DNA of 64,000 nt, taken from Deltaproteobacteria bacterium (GTDB taxonomy: Bacteria; Myxococcota; Kuafuiibacteriia; Kuafuiibacteriales; Kuafuiibacteriaceae). The stretch is from NCBI GenBank assembly GCA_016713425.1, contig JADJPE010000005.1, positions 6,112,501 to 6,176,500 on the forward strand. The letters run 5' to 3'. The notes under the pieces are model-generated. The model saw only the letters and a list, made by a program, of their open reading frames with translations. It searched no databases and was not told where the DNA came from. Below are positions 59,459-64,000 of this stretch, one piece after another; the first letter of the stretch is position 1; every line of letters begins with the position of its first letter. A program made the position numbers and the translations under genes.

Positions 59459-60604
59459 TTACGGCCGCGCAAGTGCTGACTCAACCAGCGCACGAAAGCG
59501 CGCCGGCTCTTCGACCATGGGAAAGTGACCGCTCCGTTCAAAGACCGCGAGCGCGGCCCCTTGAATGAGCTCGGCGTAGGTCTCCGCTACGCGCGAAGGA
59601 ATGACATCGCACGCACTTCCCAGCACGAACGTCGGCGCCTCGATGCCCCGGACACGTGCCGTCCAGTCGAAGTCGCTCTGGCGGAGACTCTTCTCGATGT
59701 ACGTGTATCCGCGAAAGTCGCCGAACTGGAAATCAAGCGCTGCGCTTTCGTCTTCGTTCTCAGCACACATCATGCGCGGGACCAAGATGCGCCAGACATC
59801 GAGCATGCACCGACTCGGGTCGCGACGGCACGAGACATGTCTCGTGAAACCATCCATGCGCTCCCGGTCCCCCGCCGTAAGACGCCCTTGAAGGGCGACG
59901 ATGCTCTCGGAAAATTGCGCGAGGTCGAGCCCCATCGGGTCGACGAGCACCAAGCGATCGACTTGCTCCGGATGACGCGCTGTAAACAGGGCCGCGATCC
60001 CACCACCATAACCGTGTCCGATGAGGTCGACCCGCCGAGCGGCCGTCTCTCCGCGCGCCTGCCATAGCCACGCCAGGACGTGACCGACTTGGTCGGCGTG
60101 AATTTCTGCCGTGACGGACGAGGTTTCGGTCGACCCGAAGCCCGAGCGTCCACTCGCCAGAAAGTCGAAGTAGAGCACGTCCCGCGTGCGCTCGAGAAAG
60201 CCCAAATGGGTGGGCAAGTATTCGTGCCCAATGCCGCCCCCGATGTTTCCAAAGAGCGCGGGTACGCCTCCCATATGGAGGCCGGTCGGCAAGACGACCA
60301 CGGGCGGCAGCGTCGATGTCGACGTGCCGACCCACCGCACGTACGTTCGTGCCCCTTGAATCGAGACCTCGCCCTCGAAGCCGATCTGAGCGTCCCCATC
60401 CGGCCGCCCTCCCGCATCCGTCACGACAGCCGCATCGGGCCCCTGCGCAGCATCGCCCGAGTCACCATCCGCGCGCGAACCCGCGTCGAGATATGGATCG
60501 GCCGCGTCCTGTCCGCTCAAAATGGGATCGATCGCCGCGCCATCTCCGCAGGCCGCGCCAAGAGCACCCCACAGCACGACCCAGCTCGCAGTTCTCGCCG
60601 ACAC
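59459..60604 (-). CDS. Alpha/beta-hydrolase-fold lipoprotein lacking the nucleophile serine
   Basis: From GTG at 60604: signal RTASWVVLWGALGAAC-GDG, an Asp/Ala/Gly-rich linker of about 45 residues (YLDAGSRADGDSGDAAQGPD), then an alpha/beta-hydrolase domain of about 290 residues. Recognisable parts: PTGLHMGGVPALFGNIGGG (oxyanion-hole area), VLYFDFLASGRSGFGST, LIGHGYGGGIAALFTARHPE (nucleophile elbow), RLVLVDPMGL and ERSGHFPMVEEPARF (catalytic-His region). The elbow has GHGYGG where active enzymes have GHSxGG, so the nucleophile is replaced by Gly. TTG at 60643 is an alternative start. It may be a binding protein rather than an enzyme. Confidence 0.85.
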   Translation of the reverse strand: MSARTASWVVLWGALGAACGDGAAIDPILSGQDAADPYLDAGSRADGDSGDAAQGPDAAVVTDAGGRPDGDAQIGFEGEVSIQGARTYVRWVGTSTSTLPPVVVLPTGLHMGGVPALFGNIGGGIGHEYLPTHLGFLERTRDVLYFDFLASGRSGFGSTETSSVTAEIHADQVGHVLAWLWQARGETAARRVDLIGHGYGGGIAALFTARHPEQVDRLVLVDPMGLDLAQFSESIVALQGRLTAGDRERMDGFTRHVSCRRDPSRCMLDVWRILVPRMMCAENEDESAALDFQFGDFRGYTYIEKSLRQSDFDWTARVRGIEAPTFVLGSACDVIPSRVAETYAELIQGAALAVFERSGHFPMVEEPARFRALVESALARP

Positions 60605-60646
60605 AGTTCGTTCGATATAGGAAGGCGTTGCCGCGCTTGGCAATCC

Positions 60647-60913
60647 TCACCTTCGGCGTGAATGCATCATCATGTACTCGAGCTTGTCGGCGCGCCGGAC
60701 TCGCTTGACCGACCGCTCGCATTGAAGCGCCTCGCCCTGTGAGAGCGGACCGGCGGTCGCAAGGAGACGAAAGGGTCCACGCCCACGCGTGTACCGCGCC
60801 CCGGCCCCCTCCTCATGTTGACGTATACGGCGCTCGACATCCTTGGCGATGCCCGTATAGAGCGTCCCATCCTGACACTCGAGAAGATACACGTACCACT
60901 CGTCCTCCTCCAT
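60647..60913 (-). CDS. GIY-YIG domain protein (UPF0213/YhbQ-like)
   Basis: 88 residues consisting of a single GIY-YIG nuclease-like domain: WYVYLLECQDGTLYTGIAKD (the GIY and YIG elements appear as YVY and YTG), ERRIRQHEEGAGARYTRGR with the catalytic-type Arg/Glu region, and ALQCERSVKRV. Function of this family is unclear; some members act on DNA. ATG at 60913 has AGG six bases upstream; the frame extends to 60991. Located between dnaB and the hydrolase-like gene. Confidence 0.88.
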   Translation of the reverse strand: MEEDEWYVYLLECQDGTLYTGIAKDVERRIRQHEEGAGARYTRGRGPFRLLATAGPLSQGEALQCERSVKRVRRADKLEYMMMHSRRR

Positions 60914-61012
60914 CTTTGACCTGCTGCCGAACGAATGCACCGAGCCGAGCACTTCTCCAAGCGACGCCGCCCCGTCCCGGTGTTCGCGCACCGCTCCGTT
61001 GTCGCGGTCAGG

Positions 61013-62428
61013 CTACGCGACCAACGGTGGCATCGACAAGTTATGGTCGTCGACGAGATTGTCGAAGCGCGTGTATTCATGAAAGAAACGTGAGCGGACC
61101 ACGCCGATGGGTCCGTTTCGCTGCTTGCCGATGATGATCTCCGCAATGCCACGATCCTCGGTCTCTGGATTGTAGGCCTCGTCGCGATAGATGAACATGA
61201 TGACGTCGGCGTCCTGCTCGATGGCGCCCGACTCGCGAAGATCCGCCAGCCCAGGTCGCTTGTCCGTGCGCTGTTCGACACTTCGGTTGAGCTGGGAGAG
61301 CGCCACGACAGGCACCGACAACTCCTTCGCAAGGGATTTCAGTCCGCGGGAAATCTCACTGATTTCCTGCTCACGACTCTGGGCGTTGGGACTACCTCGC
61401 ATAAGCTGGAGATAGTCGACCATCACCATGTCGAGACCCGATTCGGCCGCCATCCGACGACACTTCGCTCGCAACTCCAGAACCGAGAGCGACCCGCTGT
61501 CATCGATGAACACGGTGGCCTCCGAAAGCCGACCGGCCGCACGCGCCAACTTAGGCCAGTCTTCGTCGGCCAAGAACCCCCCACGAAGACGGGCGGAGTC
61601 GATCCGACCTTCGCTGCACAACATGCGTGTCACGAGGCTCTCTTTGGACATTTCGAGGGAGAAGATCGCAACCTTCCGCGCTTCGACCGTCGCCGAATGG
61701 AGGGCGAGACCAAGCGCGAAGGCCGTCTTGCCCATCGACGGACGGCCCGCAATGATGATCAAGTCGGCGGGCTGAAGACCAGCTGTCTTGCTGTCGAGAT
61801 CGAGAATCCCGGTCGGAACGCCAGTAATGGCCTTCTTCTCTTCGGCCAGCTTCTCGATACGCTTGAAGGCGTCCGCCACGATCGTGGCGATCGGCGTGAT
61901 CCCCTGCCGAGCCTTTGACTTGCAGACTTCGAAGATCGCCTTTTCCGCGAGGTCGACGGTCCCCTCGGGGTCTGTGGACGCGTACGCTTCCTGAACGATA
62001 TTCGTCGCCGCGCCGATCAGATTTCGAAGCATCCCCGCTCGGCGAACAATGCTCGCATAGTGCTTCACGTTCGCGGCCGTCGGAACGGCCTCCGAGAGCG
62101 TAATGATCCCCGCCAGTCCGCCGACAGACTCGAGCTCTCCGCTGCCCTTGAGACTCGCCGATAACGTGACCGCGTCGACCGGCTCGCTTCGCACCGCAAG
62201 CGCGGTCATCGCCTTGAACAGGATCTGATGCGCGGGCCGATAGAAATCCTCAGGACTGAGCTCTTCTAAGGCCGTATAGATGGCTTCGTTGTTGAGCAAG
62301 ATCGAGCCGAGAACCGCACGCTCAGCTTCTAGATCTTGAGGCGGGGTACGACCTCGTACCCCGGGTGGGCCGTCTCTGTCGTTGCGCGGGGCGCTCGCGT
62401 TGAAACCGCCTTCGTCGTTCGACTGCAT
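61013..62428 (-). CDS. dnaB: Replicative DNA helicase DnaB
   Basis: Hexameric 5'-3' helicase of the replication fork. The N-terminal DnaB_N domain (PPQDLEAERAVLGSILLNNE to about residue 130) is followed by the RecA-like motor: GVPTGILDLDSKTAGLQPAD, Walker A AGRPSMGKTAFAL, FSLEMSKESLVTRM, Walker B MVDYLQLM and LADLRESGAIEQDADVI. About 471 residues, no intein. ATG at 62428 preferred over an in-frame TTG at 62434. It is last in the pth-rpsF-rplI-dnaB string. Confidence 0.97.
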   Translation of the reverse strand: MQSNDEGGFNASAPRNDRDGPPGVRGRTPPQDLEAERAVLGSILLNNEAIYTALEELSPEDFYRPAHQILFKAMTALAVRSEPVDAVTLSASLKGSGELESVGGLAGIITLSEAVPTAANVKHYASIVRRAGMLRNLIGAATNIVQEAYASTDPEGTVDLAEKAIFEVCKSKARQGITPIATIVADAFKRIEKLAEEKKAITGVPTGILDLDSKTAGLQPADLIIIAGRPSMGKTAFALGLALHSATVEARKVAIFSLEMSKESLVTRMLCSEGRIDSARLRGGFLADEDWPKLARAAGRLSEATVFIDDSGSLSVLELRAKCRRMAAESGLDMVMVDYLQLMRGSPNAQSREQEISEISRGLKSLAKELSVPVVALSQLNRSVEQRTDKRPGLADLRESGAIEQDADVIMFIYRDEAYNPETEDRGIAEIIIGKQRNGPIGVVRSRFFHEYTRFDNLVDDHNLSMPPLVA

Positions 62429-62470
62429 GCCCAAAGGATGCTTAACCCAAAAGACCGCCGTACGCCTGGA

Positions 62471-63205
62471 CTATTTCTTTGCGCCCTTCTTGCCTTTGGA
62501 CTTCTTGGCCGAAGTCTCCTCGGATTCTTCGACATCAGATCCGACTGCCGACTCCGAATCACCCGAGGCCGCCGCCTGAGCAGCCGCCTCAGCCTTCGCG
62601 GCCGCCTCCTGCCGAGCCTGAGCCTTCGCTTTCGCTTCGGCCTCGAGCTCCGACGCTCGCTGCTTCCGAGCCGCCTCCTGGGCGGCCTCCACGCGGCGCT
62701 TCTCGGCCTCGATGTCTGTCGCGCCCTCCGTGATCACCCAGAACGGCAACTTGGCCACCACACCGCCCTCGAGCCGCACCTGGGCCGCAAACTTGCCCAC
62801 CGTGCGCACCGGCTCGGAGAGCGTCACGCGACGATGGTCCGCCTTGACACCGAGGTCCCCGAGTACGCGTGCGATGTCACGGGCGCCGATCGAACCAAAA
62901 AGCTTCTGGAGCGTGGTCGGCGCGACCTCGGCCTCCTCGCCCAGTGCCTGGGCAACTTTCGCCTGCAGGCAAATCGACAAGCCCTCAATGCGCTGCTTGT
63001 CTGACTGCGCCTGCGTCGTCGCTTGGAGACGCCGATGCGCAGCCAATCGTTTTTGGTGCTCAAGCTCGCGGATCGATCGAACAGACGCAAAAACCGCCTT
63101 ACCTTGCGGGATCAGGAAATTCCTCGCGTAGCCGTCTCGGACGGCCACGAGCTCTCCCACGACACCAAGATTGGGCACGTCTTCTCTCAAAATGATCTGC
63201 ATCAT
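62471..63205 (-). CDS. rplI: Ribosomal protein bL9 with long C-terminal extension
   Basis: bL9 of the large subunit. Residues 1 to about 150 are canonical: MQIILREDVPNLGVVGELVAVRDGYARNFLIPQGKA, then the connecting helix and the C-domain (KLFGSIGARDIARVLGDLGV). About 85 extra residues follow: an Ala/Glu/Lys/Arg helix (EAEKRRVEAAQEAARKQRAS...) that ends acidic then Lys-rich (SAKKSKGKKGAKK). Total 244 versus about 150 in E. coli. It starts 11 bases after rpsF, with no rpsR between. Confidence 0.96.
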   Translation of the reverse strand: MMQIILREDVPNLGVVGELVAVRDGYARNFLIPQGKAVFASVRSIRELEHQKRLAAHRRLQATTQAQSDKQRIEGLSICLQAKVAQALGEEAEVAPTTLQKLFGSIGARDIARVLGDLGVKADHRRVTLSEPVRTVGKFAAQVRLEGGVVAKLPFWVITEGATDIEAEKRRVEAAQEAARKQRASELEAEAKAKAQARQEAAAKAEAAAQAAASGDSESAVGSDVEESEETSAKKSKGKKGAKK

Positions 63206-63216
63206 CGTTCAGGTCC

Positions 63217-63723
63217 TCACGCGCCTGACGCTGCACCGCGCAGGTCGTCCTCGTCGTCACCGTCATCGTCGCCGCGTCCGCGGCGATCGTCATCGTGACC
63301 GCGGGCGCTCTCACGTTCCTCACGCTCGCGACGCTCCGCTTCGGCCTTGGCTCGATGGGCGGCGCGTTCACGCTCGAGCTTTTCGACCTCGGCGCGACGG
63401 GCCTGAATGTCCTTCACCTCGCCGTGAACCGTCGTCAGGAATCGGATCACGACTTCCATGTTCCGAAGTGTTCGCTCGAGTTCCTCGACGACACCGACCA
63501 ATCCCACGTAGTGGAAGAGAACGTAGTTCCCGCGGTTCTGCTTCTTGACTTCGAAGGCCAGCTTGCGCTTGCCCCAGCGCTCCTCACGCAGAAGCTCCGC
63601 CTCTTTCTTCGCAAGAACTTCTCGAACGCGGTCGATCGCCCCTTGGGCCACATCGTCACCGACGTCAGGCAGGAGGACGACGATCGTCTCGTATTCTCTG
63701 AGCTTCCCCAGTGCTTCGCTCAT
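63217..63723 (-). CDS. rpsF: Ribosomal protein bS6 with charged C-terminal tail
   Basis: bS6 of the small subunit. The fold-specific sequence covers residues 1 to about 110: LREYETIVVLLPDVGDD, ELLREERWGKRKLAFEVKKQ, RGNYVLFHYVG and RNMEVVIRFLTT. It then continues into a tail of about 55 residues of Glu/Arg and later Asp/Arg/Gly (GHDDDRRGRGDDDGDDEDD). bS6 normally binds bS18 (rpsR), whose gene usually follows it but is absent here. Confidence 0.96.
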   Translation of the reverse strand: MSEALGKLREYETIVVLLPDVGDDVAQGAIDRVREVLAKKEAELLREERWGKRKLAFEVKKQNRGNYVLFHYVGLVGVVEELERTLRNMEVVIRFLTTVHGEVKDIQARRAEVEKLERERAAHRAKAEAERREREERESARGHDDDRRGRGDDDGDDEDDLRGAASGA

Positions 63724-63820
63724 GACTTACTCTTTCTGTCCTTCGCACAGAGGCCCCGCTCAGCGGCAACTCCGGCGCACACTCAATTATCCGTTCAACC
63801 CCAACTTGGCCACCGCAAAC

Positions 63821-64000
63821 TCAGGAACCTTCATCGTCCTCGACCGGCTGCACGCGGTTGAACACATTCATGGCCCGCGAAACGCCATCTCGCAAGACCT
63901 GAGTCACCGCATCCGAGGCCCGGTCGACCATGCGACCGACCGCCTCCCATTCGTCGGACCGAAAACGCCCCAGGACGTAGTCGGCGCCGTCCCAACCGGC
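63821..64000 (-). CDS. pth: C-terminal end of peptidyl-tRNA hydrolase (runs off the right edge)
   Basis: Sixty codons in an open minus-strand frame end at TGA 63821-63823. The translation WDGADYVLGRFRSDEWEAVG then RMVDRASDAVTQVLRDGVSR and AMNVFNRVQP matches the C-terminus of peptidyl-tRNA hydrolase (VLGRF, then about 35 residues, then AMNxFN). pth before rpsF is a usual order. The catalytic N-terminal part is beyond the window. Confidence 0.8.
   Translation of the reverse strand, partial: AGWDGADYVLGRFRSDEWEAVGRMVDRASDAVTQVLRDGVSRAMNVFNRVQPVEDDEGS

Overview
This window looks like a chromosomal segment from a high-GC member of Myxococcota (the former Deltaproteobacteria). Three things point there. 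The type IV pilus genes appear in the myxobacterial set, including the pilGHI ABC-transporter genes and a sigma-54-type promoter before a pilin gene. Several lipoproteins have D/A/G-rich linkers after the lipobox. FHA-GGDEF, PilZ and roadblock/LC7 signalling proteins are scattered through the window. No phage, insertion sequence or CRISPR array was found. Assignment below phylum is not possible from sequence reading alone.

Layout. 1-1.4 kb: edge of a lipoprotein gene, then a plant-type enoyl-ACP reductase (fabI). 1.6-2.0 kb: PilZ protein. 2.1-5.9 kb (minus): NiFe-hydrogenase maturation operon hypC-hypD-hypE-hypA, followed by a Mrp/MinD-type ATPase sitting where the GTPase gene hypB would be expected. 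6-14.6 kb: mutM-like glycosylase, membrane and lipoprotein genes, heme A synthase, a 0.85-kb nested inverted repeat, an M20 amidohydrolase and threonine synthase. 14.9-21.6 kb: an FHA diguanylate cyclase, then two large polytopic envelope proteins flanking a Wzx-like flippase.

21.6-36 kb is the type IV pilus locus. On the minus strand are two pilins and pilG/pilH/pilI-like genes. On the plus strand are pilD, pilS, pilR and pilMNOPQ. The locus runs on into a fused aroK-aroB, a lipoprotein, a roadblock protein, aroQ, efp, accB and accC (to 42.2 kb), all on one strand with many overlaps. 42-50.6 kb: glycosyltransferase, a membrane sulfatase-superfamily protein, a MshEN-domain protein, a CcmH-like protein, a flavoprotein and a PHA-granule-type protein. 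50.7 kb: tRNA-Leu(CAG). 50.9-64 kb (all minus): an unknown protein, acyl-CoA carboxyltransferase, recA, cinA, a VWA lipoprotein, an alpha/beta-hydrolase-like lipoprotein, a GIY-YIG protein, dnaB, rplI, rpsF and the end of pth.

How it works together. PilS/PilR and the sigma-54-type promoter probably control pilin transcription. PilD matures pilins, PilMNOPQ forms the alignment complex and secretin, and PilGHI is the accessory transporter known from myxobacteria. Hyp proteins would mature a NiFe hydrogenase whose subunits lie elsewhere. AccB/AccC plus the carboxyltransferase 10 kb away could form an acyl-CoA carboxylase. The pth-rpsF-rplI-dnaB block is a standard bacterial arrangement, but rpsR is missing from it.

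The most unusual items are: the nested 198-bp inverted repeat (11,025-11,879); the Mrp/MinD-type partner of HypA; the uninterrupted frame joining hypE to hypA apart from one stop; the missing rpsR; an accC with no ATG/GTG/TTG start; a hydrolase lacking its nucleophile; a zincless Fpg; and a wealth of short tandem repeats, including 13 perfect copies of a heptamer upstream of a carboxylase gene.
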